Source of the DNA: Aestuariibacter sp. GS-14
Lineage (GTDB): Bacteria; Pseudomonadota; Gammaproteobacteria; Enterobacterales; Alteromonadaceae
DNA length: 64,000 bases
Assembly: GCF_006494365.1 (NCBI RefSeq)
Contig: NZ_VHIP01000018.1
Location: 25,939 to 89,938, forward strand
Direction of reading: 5' to 3'
This document shows positions 18,521 to 30,745 of the stretch, in pieces. Each line of letters begins with the position of its first letter. Positions within the stretch are counted from its first letter, which is position 1. The notes below the pieces were generated by a model, which was not told the origin of the DNA, made no database searches, and saw nothing but the letters and a program-made list of their open reading frames with translations. The translations under genes and the position numbers were made by a program.

Positions 18521-19603
18521 ATGAGTAAGTTAGTTGATACCCTTATCAACGCCAATTTGGTGCCACTGAAGCCTTATGAGTCTGCGCGCCGGTTATTTTC
18601 CGGTGGCCAGGACTGGCTCAATGCCAACGAATCGCCGTTTGCTAACCCCTATAGCATTGACGACAGTAACTTTAATCGTTACCCGTCTTGCCAACCGTCG
18701 GGCGTGATTAAAGGTTACGCCCGTTATACAGGATTAGAGGCATCCCAACTGATGGTCACCCGGGGTGCCGATGAAGGCATAGAATTACTGATTCGTACCT
18801 TTTGTACACCGGGTAAAGATCGCATTCTGATTTGTCCGCCTACCTACGGAATGTATGCAATTAGCGCAGAAACCTGTGATGTGGGCATAGAGCGCGTACC
18901 ACTTAAACCAGATTTCAATCTCGATGTGGATGGCATTTGTGCAGTAGACAACGTCAACCTGGTTTTCATTTGTGCGCCCAACAACCCTACCGGCACACAA
19001 GTTAAAGCAGCCGATGTGGAACGCATTCTGGCCCACTTTAAAGATCGTGCACTGGTGGTAATGGACGAAGCCTACATTGAATTTGATATGGCCAATACCT
19101 GGGCCACTAAATTCAGTCAGTACGCCAATCTGGTGGTATTGCGTACGCTGTCTAAAGCCTTTGCGCTGGCTGGCTTACGATGTGGCTTTACGCTGGCAAA
19201 CGAAGAGATTATTCAGGCGCTGATGAAAGTGATTGCGCCTTACCCTATTCCGGAGCCGGTGGCACAGATCGTGACCCAGGCACTCAGTGAAGAAAACGTT
19301 GCCCGCATGCGCGAACAGGTGAGCTACCTGAACACCGAACGCGATGCCCTTCGCAGCGCCCTCGCCGTGTTGCCGGGCGTGACTATGATGGGCGATGTAA
19401 AAGCCAACTATATATTGTTCCGTCACCCGCAAAGCAGTGACATCATGCAATTTTTAGTAAGCGAAGGCATGCTTATTCGCGATCAGTCCAAGCAACTGAA
19501 TTTACAACACTGTTTGCGCGTTACTGTTGGCAACGCGGAACAAAACCAGCGACTGCTGTCGCTGCTGAATACATTTTTTAATCAGACAGGAGCCAAGTCA
19601 TGA
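18521..19603 (+). CDS. hisC: histidinol-phosphate aminotransferase
   Basis: HisC is a PLP-dependent class I/II aminotransferase that makes histidinol phosphate from imidazole-acetol phosphate and glutamate. The 360-residue protein has [10 protein letters not shown] near the N-terminus, APNNPTGT in the cofactor-binding region, DEAYIEF, and the PLP lysine in [15 protein letters not shown] (about residue 215). The ATG at 18521 lies 10 bases after hisD; the frame is open further upstream inside hisD, but those codons are not family-like. It overlaps hisB by four bases. Confidence 0.97.
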   Translation: MSKLVDTLINANLVPLKPYESARRLFSGGQDWLNANESPFANPYSIDDSNFNRYPSCQPSGVIKGYARYTGLEASQLMVTRGADEGIELLIRTFCTPGKDRILICPPTYGMYAISAETCDVGIERVPLKPDFNLDVDGICAVDNVNLVFICAPNNPTGTQVKAADVERILAHFKDRALVVMDEAYIEFDMANTWATKFSQYANLVVLRTLSKAFALAGLRCGFTLANEEIIQALMKVIAPYPIPEPVAQIVTQALSEENVARMREQVSYLNTERDALRSALAVLPGVTMMGDVKANYILFRHPQSSDIMQFLVSEGMLIRDQSKQLNLQHCLRVTVGNAEQNQRLLSLLNTFFNQTGAKS

Positions 19604-20669
19604 GTCAGCAAGCCATTTTATTTATCGACCGTGACGGCACACTGGTAGAAGAGCCACCTATCGATAAGCAGTTGGATTCGCTTGAGAAACTGGCCTTTGA
19701 GCCGCAAGTGATCCCGGTGTTACTCAAGCTGAAAGCGGCTGGCTATAAGCTGGTTATGGTAACCAACCAGGATGGCCTGGGCACCAATAGCTTCCCGATG
19801 GCCAATTTTGAAAAACCACACAATGCCATGATGGCGGTTTTCGAAAGCCAGGGCGTAACCTTTGACGACGTGCTGATTTGCCCGCATTTCGATGCCGACA
19901 ACTGTACCTGTCGGAAACCCAAACTGGGACTGGTAAAAGACTACCTGCAACAAGGCAAAGTCGACTTTACCCGCTCTGCTGTCATTGGCGATCGCATGAC
20001 TGACATTCAATTGGCCGAGAACATGGGCATAGTGGGCATTCGCTACGATCGCGACACCCTGAATTGGCCAATGATTGAAAAGCAACTGCTAGCCTCAGCC
20101 CGCATTGCCGAAGTGACCCGCACCACATCTGAAACCGACATTCATGTGCGCGTGGATTTAGATTCTGCGGCCAAGTCCAGTATTCATACTGGTATTGGCT
20201 TTTTCGACCATATGCTCGACCAAATTGCCACCCATGGCGGCTTCGAGTTACAGGTAAAAGTTGACGGCGATTTGCACATCGACGATCACCACAGTGTTGA
20301 AGACACCGCGCTGGCATTAGGCGAAGCACTGAAAAAAGCCCTTGGCAATAAACGCGGCATTGGACGCTTTGGATTCGCGCTGCCCATGGACGAGTGCCGG
20401 GCGGAATGCATCATGGATATATCTAACCGCCCTTACCTCAAATTCGAGGCAGATTTCAGTCGCGATCAGGTAGGCGAAATGGCCACTGAAATGGTAGAGC
20501 ACTTCTTCTATTCGCTGTCGCAAAGCATGGGACTTTCCCTGCATTTATCTACCACTGAGGGCAATGCGCATCATCAGGTTGAAAGCTTATTCAAAGTCTT
20601 CGGCCGTGCATTGCGCCAGGCGATTACGCGTCAGGGTGATGCCCTGCCAAGCAGTAAAGGAGCCTTGTA

Positions 20670-20670
<1 letters not shown>
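19600..20670 (+). CDS. hisB: bifunctional histidinol-phosphatase / imidazoleglycerol-phosphate dehydratase
   Basis: The 356-residue fusion joins two pathway enzymes, as in enterobacteria. The N-terminal HAD phosphatase (residues 1-165) has the nucleophile motif [11 protein letters not shown], a zinc-binding loop with [15 protein letters not shown], and [14 protein letters not shown]. The C-terminal dehydratase (from about residue 167) has the metal-binding His clusters [29 protein letters not shown] and the repeat [22 protein letters not shown] overlaps the hisC stop (ATGA) and its own TAA shares a base with the hisH ATG. Confidence 0.97.
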
Positions 20671-22782
<2,112 letters not shown>

Positions 22783-22799
22783 CCAACAAGGGTGTAAAT

Positions 22800-23420
22800 A
22801 TGAAAGTGACACAACAAACACTTGCGCAGTTGGCGTGGGATAAAATGGACAACCTGCTACCGGCTATTGTGCAGGATGCCGTTACCGGCAAAGTACTGAT
22901 GCAAGGTTATATGAATCAGGACGCCCTGACGACAACACTGGAAAGTGGCAAAGTCACGTTTTTTAGCCGTTCCAAGCAGCGCTTATGGCAAAAAGGCGAA
23001 ACATCGGGTAATACGCTTGATCTAGTCAGCATCAGTGCCGACTGTGATGCCGACTCCTTGTTGGTACTGGCTAAGCCAAATGGCCCAACCTGTCACACCG
23101 GCGAAGAAAGCTGCTGGTTCCATGGTGAAGTTGCTGATTACACCTTTATTGGCGATCTTGAGCGCATTCTGGCTGAGCGTAAAAACGCCGATCCAGACTC
23201 CAGTTACACCGCCAGACTTTACAGTAAAGGCGTAAAACGCATCGCCCAGAAAGTAGGTGAAGAAGGGGTAGAAACCGCATTGGCAGCTACTGTTATGGAC
23301 ACCGAAGAGCTGAAAAACGAAGCGGCCGATTTGCTGTATCACTTAACGGTGCTGCTGCATGCCTGCGATATGTCGATGTCTGATGCTATTGGGATCCTTC
23401 GCGAGCGCCACAAGGCGTAA
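22800..23420 (+). CDS. hisI: bifunctional phosphoribosyl-AMP cyclohydrolase / phosphoribosyl-ATP pyrophosphatase
   Basis: The 206-residue HisIE fusion performs steps two and three of histidine synthesis. HisI (residues 1-115) has the motifs [32 protein letters not shown] and the metal-binding ‘[10 protein letters not shown]’ and [13 protein letters not shown]. HisE (from about residue 118) has [18 protein letters not shown] and [14 protein letters not shown]. It is the last gene of the operon, 17 bases after hisF. Confidence 0.97.
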   Translation: MKVTQQTLAQLAWDKMDNLLPAIVQDAVTGKVLMQGYMNQDALTTTLESGKVTFFSRSKQRLWQKGETSGNTLDLVSISADCDADSLLVLAKPNGPTCHTGEESCWFHGEVADYTFIGDLERILAERKNADPDSSYTARLYSKGVKRIAQKVGEEGVETALAATVMDTEELKNEAADLLYHLTVLLHACDMSMSDAIGILRERHKA

Positions 23421-23433
23421 TTCGCTAATCGTT

Positions 23434-23466
23434 ACGGGAGCGGTTAATTAAATAACTTGCTCCCGT
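23434..23466 (+). terminator. possible terminator of the his operon
   Basis: The inverted repeat ACGGGAGC / GCTCCCGT (8 bp, 17-base loop) follows the hisIE stop by 14 bases. The sequence after it is pyrimidine-rich without a long T-run, so the call is tentative. Confidence 0.45.
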
Positions 23467-23625
23467 TAGTCGTCTTCCCTATTCACCATCACTGACTTGC
23501 ATAGCGATATCGGGAAAAACGGTTGAGTTTGTAGTCTTTCTTACCAAGGAGACTTGCAACATTATCACCGCGCTCAATTCTGTAGCAGCTCAATACCCAT
23601 CCAAATTGAGTAGTACATCTGCTTT

Positions 23626-23979
23626 CTACTCGCCGCCACCCGCTGATGTGCTTGCTGTAGCAGCAATAATACCAGCGGTAGCCGCTGAAGACTGCTGAGC
23701 CTGAATCTGACTGGTGATCAAACTGGCATTTTGGTTTTCACTGGCAATTATACAGGCACCATAGCCAAAGCCATCCAGTTTGTTTTCCCAGAGAATTCTA
23801 CCGTTTTCTGCATTAACGCAAAACAAATGCCCACCGGAATACGCAAACACTCTGTTGTCTTCAAATAGCAGATTGGTAACGCCAGAGGTCGATTTTAGTT
23901 TGGTATCCCAAAGCGTCTTTCCCGTCGCTTTCTCCAGGCACACAACGTGGCCTTTAATGCCTAAAAACAGTTTTTCCAT
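23626..23979 (-). CDS. PQQ/beta-propeller-like repeat protein, short
   Basis: The 117-residue protein contains two or three outer-strand propeller repeats (GHVVCLEKATGKTLWDTKL and GHLFCVNAENGRILWENKL, about residues 10-28 and 49-67), as found in PQQ enzymes and BamB, but it is far too short for a whole propeller. It then turns into a low-complexity Ala/Ser/Gln-rich tail ending GGGE. There is no signal peptide, so it is either a cytoplasmic mini-protein or a degraded fragment of a longer protein. ATG at 23979 has GGAG seven bases upstream; a GTG three codons earlier is inferior. Confidence 0.65.
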   Translation of the reverse strand: MEKLFLGIKGHVVCLEKATGKTLWDTKLKSTSGVTNLLFEDNRVFAYSGGHLFCVNAENGRILWENKLDGFGYGACIIASENQNASLITSQIQAQQSSAATAGIIAATASTSAGGGE

Positions 23980-24020
23980 TTCTGTCACTCCATGGTGAGA
24001 TTCAACGGCTGATTACCTGC

Positions 24021-24737
24021 CTAGGGCCGGTAACCAATTTCGTTGGCGGCGCGGCGTAATCGGGCAACAATTGCCGGCGGCATTGTTGAGCTGGCAGCCA
24101 AATGAGCAGTAACCGATAACTCAGGGATAAGTTGGTGCATGGTGACGTCGGTAACCTTCAGGCCCACTAATTCAGCTGTATCGGCAACTAACCGGGGATC
24201 TTCGATAATAAAATCCACTGTGCCCCGTTTGAGCTCTTCCCATGAACAAACAATATCAGCACAGGCGATCAGATTTTGACCTTCCTTAAAGCCGAGCTCC
24301 TTGAGCCATTTTTCGGCTATATCACCCCGTTGCGTGGCAACGGAATACGCCGTTAAATCACGCCAGTTTGAAATTGAAATGTCGTTGCGGGCAGAGAGTG
24401 CGAGAATACCCAACTCAAACTGAGTTACCGGCGCAATCCACTGATACTGATTTTCCCGCTCTGGTGTACGGGCAATTGAAAATATAAGCGCCCGATTGTG
24501 ACGCTGCGTGTTCAATACCGCCCGCGCCCAAGGAAATACTTTGAATTCAGCCGTATACCCTGCCCGCGCTATAATGTTGCGCACTTTGTCTGTTACTTCG
24601 CCAATTACTTTGCCATTTTCTACATAATGATATGGCGGGGAGCTTTCTGTGAAGACCATCAATGATGAATCAGCAAAAACACCATTGCTTAGCATGACCG
24701 TCACACTCAAACACACACTTCTGAATAACCTTTTCAT
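24021..24737 (-). CDS. periplasmic solute-binding protein (family 3-like)
   Basis: The protein has an N-terminal signal peptide ending in GVFA (cleavage about residue 23) followed by a bilobed substrate-binding fold of the amino-acid type: FTESSPPYHYVENGKVIGEVTDKVRNI in the N-terminal lobe, FPWARAVLNTQRHNRALIFSIARTPER, and SVATQRGDIAEKWL. No ABC permease or ATPase lies nearby, and many Alteromonadales carry such orphan paralogues whose role is unclear. The start at 24737 (MKRLFRS) gives the clean signal peptide; earlier in-frame ATGs at 24761 and 24794 are possible, the latter having an AAGG upstream. Confidence 0.8.
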   Translation of the reverse strand: MKRLFRSVCLSVTVMLSNGVFADSSLMVFTESSPPYHYVENGKVIGEVTDKVRNIIARAGYTAEFKVFPWARAVLNTQRHNRALIFSIARTPERENQYQWIAPVTQFELGILALSARNDISISNWRDLTAYSVATQRGDIAEKWLKELGFKEGQNLIACADIVCSWEELKRGTVDFIIEDPRLVADTAELVGLKVTDVTMHQLIPELSVTAHLAASSTMPPAIVARLRRAANEIGYRP

Positions 24738-24852
24738 GCTGTTTAAAACGTCTGGACACATCCTGCTACCATAGTACCGCGATTCGCCTGTCATGCAACC
24801 TTGGGAAATCGCGACAACATTGAGTTATGGCAAGCATGGGCGCAGCAAAAAC

Positions 24853-24880
24853 AAAAAAGCCAGTCAATCCGTGACCGGCT
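24853..24880 (-). terminator. intrinsic terminator of the Sel1-like gene
   Basis: On the minus strand AGCCGGTCA / TGACTGGCT forms a 9-bp stem followed by six T. It lies 31 bases after the stop of the gene at 24912-25448. Confidence 0.88.
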
Positions 24881-24911
24881 CTCTGTGCTATTTCATTTGC
24901 GTTGATGGCGC

Positions 24912-25448
24912 TTAAGAACCATCGAATTCACGCTCACAAATAATTTCGGTAATGCTGCTGCCGGTTGGACGATAACGCTTACAGTTATGCTCTGTAGCCT
25001 GGGCACCATAGGTTTCAATATGATGGGCCACATCAGCTTGCCAGGCAGTTTGAATTTCTTCAGGAATAGCGTCGGCTATTTTCTTAAACGAATGGTTCCA
25101 CTGTGAATTGCGCGCTTCCATTGCCACGTTTAACCACAACCAGCCCTGCTTATTATCAATTTCTGTTCCCCAGCCATTGAAATAACTCATCGCCAGATAA
25201 AACTGCGATTGCTTGTTGCCAAAACGGGCACCTTTCGTCAACAGACGGTAAGAACTTTCGTAGTTCTTTGCGTGCAGTGCCAGCATCGCTTGTTCAACGG
25301 CCAGGCTGTATTCCTGTTGATTACGACTCAGGATTGGACCCTCTCCGCCTTCAACGGTGATCACTTCAACATCCTGTGCAAAGGATAGCGCAGGTAATGC
25401 GCTTACCGCTGCTACCAACAACATTTTCTTTAATTTGCTAAAATCCAT
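24912..25448 (-). CDS. secreted protein with Sel1-like repeat
   Basis: A typical signal peptide (residues 1-24, ending ALSFA) targets this 178-residue protein to the periplasm. Residues 50-110 contain TPR/Sel1-type helices, with NKQSQFYLAMSYFNGWGTEIDNKQGWLWLNVA closely following the Sel1 pattern. Two cysteines near the C-terminus (about residues 154 and 170) may form a disulfide. Function unknown; such modules usually mediate protein contacts. AGGAG lies seven bases before the ATG. It is followed by its own terminator, so it is monocistronic. Confidence 0.8.
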   Translation of the reverse strand: MDFSKLKKMLLVAAVSALPALSFAQDVEVITVEGGEGPILSRNQQEYSLAVEQAMLALHAKNYESSYRLLTKGARFGNKQSQFYLAMSYFNGWGTEIDNKQGWLWLNVAMEARNSQWNHSFKKIADAIPEEIQTAWQADVAHHIETYGAQATEHNCKRYRPTGSSITEIICEREFDGS

Positions 25449-25639
25449 TTTGTGGCTCCTCTTAACGAATATTATCAGTTAGCAACCATGACTCAGTTAA
25501 CTACGCTAAACAACTGTACTAAGTATCTGTTGCGTAATTGTGATCATAGAGGATCCTTTGCTGTACACAACCAAACAGGTGTAACAATGCTCGCTAAGCA
25601 GTAACCAAATGTGTCGATATGTATCATTTGTAACGTTTG

Positions 25640-25663
25640 ATACCAATTCGCATAGAAGTTTAC
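25640..25663. repeat. solo terminal repeat of family B element
   Basis: A 22-24 bp copy of the family B terminus (ATACCAATTCGCATAGAAG..., see 27272-27535) lies at the 3' end of the D-threonine aldolase-like gene and provides its TAA stop codon (25660-25662). It is in inverted orientation to the right end at 27512-27535, so the two genes between are bracketed by inverted ends. Confidence 0.8.
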
Positions 25664-26808
25664 CAGCCTGAAATGCGTGACCAGACGTCCTTTACATTGC
25701 CTTCGGTATCGACCACCTGATAAGCCTCAAATTGTGCGGCGGTTGCACAGGCATGTATAGGCAGAATACGCAGCATCGTGCCATAGCCAAACAATGCGTC
25801 ATCAGGTTGCTTGCCATCGATATGTGAAATAATGCCGTGCTCCTGATTGGTGCTGCTGACATACCAACCATCCAGAATTTCCCCGTCACTGTTACAGACC
25901 AACCCGTATCCGCAGTTTTTAGCATGTGAGGCTGTGCCTTGGTCGCGGGACAGCGCCATCCAACCCGCATCAACAATCACCCAGTTTTTGTCTTTCTGAT
26001 GACCAATTACACTGGTTAGCACCGAGAGCGCAATGTCGTTAACAGTACACACACCCAACCCTGCCATTACGCAATCAAATGTAGCGTAAACGCCAGCGCG
26101 AAGCTCATTAATCCCTTTATGACGAGTATTTGCCAATGCGGTAGGTGTTGATCCGGCAGACACCAATTCGCATTCAATCTGGTGTTCGGCTAATCGCGCT
26201 GCCGCTTTCGCAATTAACTGGCATTCCTGTTCAGCAATCGCATCCCGCGCTTGCTGGGTAAAACAATCATAACTGCCACCCGCGTGTGTCATTACCCCTC
26301 TGAAATGGAGTTGTGGCGTACTTACGATGGCTTTTGCACATGCAACCAGCTCATCAGACACAGGTAACAGTCCGGCGCGGTGGTCATCCACATCCACCTC
26401 CAGCATCACCTGTAACGGATGTTCCAGCTGAGTGGCGTAGGCTATCAGTGCATTCACGGCTGCCATGCTGTCCAGTACCACCGTAAATCTATTGGCTCGT
26501 GCTGAAAGCGCTGCGACACGACCAAATTTATTAGGCACTAATCCCACTGCATAAAGAATGTCTGTGTAACCCGCGCTGGCAAAACTCTCGGCCTCGGCCA
26601 GCGTCGATACCGTTATCGGGCCGCTGGCAGGTGCATAAAACTCTGCCGCAGCCAAAGACTTTAAGGTTTTTACATGTGGACGCAGCACCAGATTATCGCG
26701 GGCGGCAACAGCCTGCATACGGCGGATATTGTGCTGAAACTTAGCTGCATCAATTACGCAGGCGGGGGTCATTAAAGACGTAAGCTTACTCACAGAAATG
26801 GCATCCAA
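25660..26808 (-). CDS. D-threonine aldolase / D-serine dehydratase-like PLP enzyme
   Basis: The 382-residue protein is a fold-type III PLP enzyme. The PLP lysine sits in RPHVKTLKS (about residue 45), followed by the alanine-racemase-like barrel with ADAGW-type ‘VIVDAGWMALSRDQG’. The C-terminal domain has the H-x-C metal pair in PIHACATA (about residue 350), the zinc/manganese site of D-serine dehydratase and D-threonine aldolase. It would act on D-3-hydroxyamino acids; which one cannot be told. It begins inside the end of the MAPEG gene (19-base overlap), so the pair is translationally coupled. The stop codon belongs to a repeat end. Confidence 0.88.
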   Translation of the reverse strand: MDAISVSKLTSLMTPACVIDAAKFQHNIRRMQAVAARDNLVLRPHVKTLKSLAAAEFYAPASGPITVSTLAEAESFASAGYTDILYAVGLVPNKFGRVAALSARANRFTVVLDSMAAVNALIAYATQLEHPLQVMLEVDVDDHRAGLLPVSDELVACAKAIVSTPQLHFRGVMTHAGGSYDCFTQQARDAIAEQECQLIAKAAARLAEHQIECELVSAGSTPTALANTRHKGINELRAGVYATFDCVMAGLGVCTVNDIALSVLTSVIGHQKDKNWVIVDAGWMALSRDQGTASHAKNCGYGLVCNSDGEILDGWYVSSTNQEHGIISHIDGKQPDDALFGYGTMLRILPIHACATAAQFEAYQVVDTEGNVKDVWSRISGW

Positions 26809-27194
26809 TAAATCAGCGTTAAATTAATACAGGCAATAATAAACAACGTGAGCAACGTAAGTACCATACCCACCAATCGCTGCCAGGTTGCGCCAGCGGA
26901 ATGGCGTAATCCGTACGCATGTAAAACCCGCCCCATCACCAGAGCGCCGCCAAGCAAGTGAATCAACAAGGTGGATTGACTGTTAATTTCTAGCACCGCA
27001 AGCAGGATCAAGGTTAACGGTACGTATTCCGCGAAGTTACCGTGTACGCGAATAAGTCGCTGTAACACGTCACTGCCGCCATCGCCCACACCAATGCGAT
27101 TTTGGCGTCGAAAGCGAATAACCAGCGCTGTAAGATAGAGATAAACCAGGGCAAGAATACTGGCGTAAAAAGCGGTAACTGGGAGTAACAACAT
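26790..27194 (-). CDS. MAPEG-family membrane protein
   Basis: The 134-residue protein has four membrane helices and the MAPEG signature ‘RVHGNFAEYVPLTLILLAVLE’ (Arg-x-x-Asn-x-x-Glu, residues 49-70), as in microsomal glutathione transferase homologues. Bacterial members are mostly uncharacterised; some conjugate glutathione to hydrophobic electrophiles. GAAGGAAC lies a few bases upstream of the ATG. It is first in a two-gene unit with the D-amino-acid enzyme, and the repeat element 27272-27535 lies directly upstream, where the promoter should be. Confidence 0.88.
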   Translation of the reverse strand: MLLLPVTAFYASILALVYLYLTALVIRFRRQNRIGVGDGGSDVLQRLIRVHGNFAEYVPLTLILLAVLEINSQSTLLIHLLGGALVMGRVLHAYGLRHSAGATWQRLVGMVLTLLTLFIIACINLTLIYWMPFL

Positions 27195-27271
27195 GGCACT
27201 GTTCCTTCAATTAATTCGGTGCCATTGTGACAGTTTGCCCGCGAGCAGGTAAAGGATTTGTTAGCGATTTT

Positions 27272-27535
27272 ATACCAATTCGCATAGAAGTTTGCTCACT
27301 CAGAGTGAGTAAAAACGACTTAGATCACGACGCGCACTCTGAGGCATAGCCATTCTATGTCCAGAGGGCGCAACACAGATATAAGTCGTTTTGGCCACTC
27401 CCTTTGGGCAACACTGGCAGGCTTTTTAGCGTTGTTACGCCTGCTTGATTTGGAACCACCAAACCTGTGCAACCAAGCCTAGCTAAAAAGCCTGCCAGTG
27501 TTGCTGAGTGGGTAAACTTCTATGCGGATTGGTAT
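27272..27535. repeat. MITE-like cloverleaf palindromic element (family B)
   Basis: Terminal inverted repeats of 32 bp (27272-27303 and 27504-27535, three mismatches) begin ATACCAATTCGCATAGAAG. Two large internal arms are visible. Arm 1 has AAAACGACTTA (27312-27322) with TAAGTCGTTTT (27382-27392) enclosing CTCTG/CAGAG and CATAG/CTATG stems. Arm 2 is a perfect 23-bp inverted repeat (27408-27430 with 27482-27504). The folded strand would resemble a cloverleaf. No ORF is present. The flanks are compatible with a 3-bp TTA duplication (27270-27272 and 27535-27537), which is weak evidence. Confidence 0.8.
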
Positions 27536-27554
27536 TATTCAGCGAGCGCACAAA

Positions 27555-27578
27555 CAAAAAAGCTGCCAACCGGCAGCT
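27555..27578 (-). terminator. intrinsic terminator of adk
   Basis: On the minus strand AGCTGCC / GGCAGCT with a four-base loop is followed by six T. It lies 18 bases after the adk stop codon. Confidence 0.9.
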
Positions 27579-27595
27579 TTTCTTAGATGGTCTGA

Positions 27596-28411
<816 letters not shown>

Positions 28412-28521
28412 TTATGCTAACTATAGTCGTACAGAATTCTGTACTGTGCCGGCCTGCTATAACCACAGACCAGCAACAGGACGATGTGAGAGTACATAAC
28501 TATGTACTCACTACTATGTAC

Positions 28522-30465
28522 TCACTTCTCTCCAATGTGCTTATTCAGAAACGTTAGCATGGCTTCGTAAAGCGCCTGCCTGTTTTCCTCTTTGTAGAAA
28601 CCATGTCCTTCTTCCGCCCGTGTCATCCACTCGTAGGATTTTCCGGCTTCATCGAGTTTTGATTTCAATAACAGAGCGTGATCGTAGTGTGCTCGCTCGT
28701 CTTGTTCACCATGCACAATAAACAGTTCGGCCTTTATTTTGTCGACATGTCTGGCTGGCGAGAACGCATCCAGTTTGGCTTCGTCCTTACTGAGCACTTG
28801 CTTTAAGAAATTCTGACCAAAGCGACTGTCTGGAATATCGCCCTTCTCAAACATCATTGCCATGTCGTAAATGCCAACATACCCTACCGCACATTGGTAC
28901 AGATCCGGCTCTTTTACCACCGACATTAACGACGCATACCCACCATACGAAGCGCCATAAATACAGATGCGATCCGGATCAGCCAGGCCGTCTTTAATCG
29001 CCCATTTAACCGCATCGGTCATGTCGTCAATCATCAATCCGCCCCACTCACCGTAGCCTGCGGATTCATGCGCATTACCATAACCACCGCTGCCGCGGAA
29101 ATTCACCTTGATAGTTGCAAATCCATTGTCGTTAAGGAACGCGACATCATCGTCGTATGCCCAATAATCGCGAGGACCATGCGGCCCGCCATGAGGAATA
29201 ATTACCAGCGGCAGGTTTTTCTCTTTACCTACTGGTGTAGAAACATAGGCATAGTTGGTGTAACCATCCCGCGCTTGTATCGCCACCGGGAAACCGCTGC
29301 CTATTTGTTTAGGATCAATCCAGGGTTTTACTTTAGCTAACTGTTCCACCCCGCCTTTGGTGGTATCAAACAGATAAAACGAACCAGGATCCCGATCACT
29401 GCTTACGAATACCGTTAACTTGGTGAAATCTGCGGTTGCAGAGGTGATCTGCACGCGGGCACCGTTGAACGCTTTAATCAGCGGCGGGTACCATTTTCCG
29501 ATTGGGTGCGCAGGCTCAACCACTTCAGTGTATGAGTAATCTGGCTCTACCTGCACCGCATACAACACGTTATTGCGGTCTATGTCAAAGTCAGAAATGT
29601 CTACACGATCATGCTGATAAACCATGGTCATTTCTTCGCTGTTCAAATCGTAGCGATAAATACCATCGCGACCATTCTGATGATCAGACCGTATGTAAAT
29701 GCCTTTGTTATCAGCAGTAAATCCCAAAGGCTGAAACGACGAGTCATCATCGTTATCAAATTCCTTTTGCAATGACCAGTCAGCGTCATTGTCTTCGCGA
29801 TAATAAATTTGCAGTACGTTTTTGCCCTCTTTGGCCGTAGCACCCACTGCATAACGCACTTGCTGGTTGTTATCTGACAACATTTGAGCTTGTTTCAAAG
29901 GGGAGCGGGTAATCTGGCGCTTTCTGCCATTGTAAATATTCAACCGGTACACGTTGGTTAAATTTGACGAATCATTATTAACTGGAATCCCCTGAATCAG
30001 GATGTGTTTATCGTCGTCCCACATCATGTCCAAAACCGATGGAGATTCAAAAACCGGGTTAAACGCGACCCCCTCTTCGCTGCGGTAACCAAAAATATTT
30101 CGGCCTTTTGAGCCATCGTAATTAACTGCGTAATATTCGCCGGTACCCATAGGCCTGGCGAAATAGCCCAATGTGATCTGCAAACCTACAACCAGTCTTT
30201 CATCGTTTGCCCAAAAGTACGAACCGGCCTGTTCGTTGCCTCTGAAGCGAATCACGTTCAGTAGCTTGGCCGGTGAACGTTGTACCACAGCAATCACCCG
30301 TTTGCCTTCTTCCAACGCGGCAAACGCAAGGTATTCTCCGGTTGGTGATATCTTAACTGACTGATACTGAGCGTGCTTTGCGAATGATTCTAATGGGATG
30401 GAATCGGCATTGACTGAACCTATGTATGCACATAGCAGCAGTAGTGCTGTTATTATTTTTTTCAT
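28522..30465 (-). CDS. S9-family prolyl oligopeptidase-like serine peptidase
   Basis: A signal peptide (residues 1-20, ending SVNA) directs this 647-residue peptidase to the periplasm or outside. Residues 25-390 form a beta-propeller-like region that would gate access; the C-terminal alpha/beta hydrolase domain has the oxyanion region HGGPHGPRD, the nucleophile in GASYGGYAS (about residue 490), Asp in GEQDERAH and His in EEGHGFYKEEN. These are hallmarks of the DPP/acylaminoacyl-peptidase branch. AAAGGA lies nine bases before the ATG. Many marine heterotrophs use such enzymes to digest peptides. It lies downstream of the TonB-receptor gene but behind that gene's terminator. Confidence 0.93.
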   Translation of the reverse strand: MKKIITALLLLCAYIGSVNADSIPLESFAKHAQYQSVKISPTGEYLAFAALEEGKRVIAVVQRSPAKLLNVIRFRGNEQAGSYFWANDERLVVGLQITLGYFARPMGTGEYYAVNYDGSKGRNIFGYRSEEGVAFNPVFESPSVLDMMWDDDKHILIQGIPVNNDSSNLTNVYRLNIYNGRKRQITRSPLKQAQMLSDNNQQVRYAVGATAKEGKNVLQIYYREDNDADWSLQKEFDNDDDSSFQPLGFTADNKGIYIRSDHQNGRDGIYRYDLNSEEMTMVYQHDRVDISDFDIDRNNVLYAVQVEPDYSYTEVVEPAHPIGKWYPPLIKAFNGARVQITSATADFTKLTVFVSSDRDPGSFYLFDTTKGGVEQLAKVKPWIDPKQIGSGFPVAIQARDGYTNYAYVSTPVGKEKNLPLVIIPHGGPHGPRDYWAYDDDVAFLNDNGFATIKVNFRGSGGYGNAHESAGYGEWGGLMIDDMTDAVKWAIKDGLADPDRICIYGASYGGYASLMSVVKEPDLYQCAVGYVGIYDMAMMFEKGDIPDSRFGQNFLKQVLSKDEAKLDAFSPARHVDKIKAELFIVHGEQDERAHYDHALLLKSKLDEAGKSYEWMTRAEEGHGFYKEENRQALYEAMLTFLNKHIGEK

Positions 30466-30685
30466 GTTAGATCCTTTCTACGCACCATTGCCCTGCCTCT
30501 GACAAAGAGACTGCAAGAGTACATAACTTCCTGAGTGTTAGATAAATGAAACGCAACCCATATGACTGTTTATCAAAACAATTAGGGTACGTTTACTTGT
30601 TATTTTTAACATATTTTAAGCGCAGGAGTCATCCAACTATAGTGTAAATCGCTAATCTTCCCGTGACATTTACTCTCTGTTAAAA

Positions 30686-30718
30686 CGAAAAAAAGCGCGC
30701 AGAGAACACTCTGCGCGC
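30686..30718 (-). terminator. intrinsic terminator of the TonB-receptor gene
   Basis: On the minus strand GCGCGCAGAG / CTCTGCGCGC forms a perfect 10-bp stem, followed by AGC and a T-run. It lies 28 bases after the receptor stop codon. Confidence 0.9.
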
Positions 30719-30745
30719 CTTTACCCACACGAGGTTACACACTCA

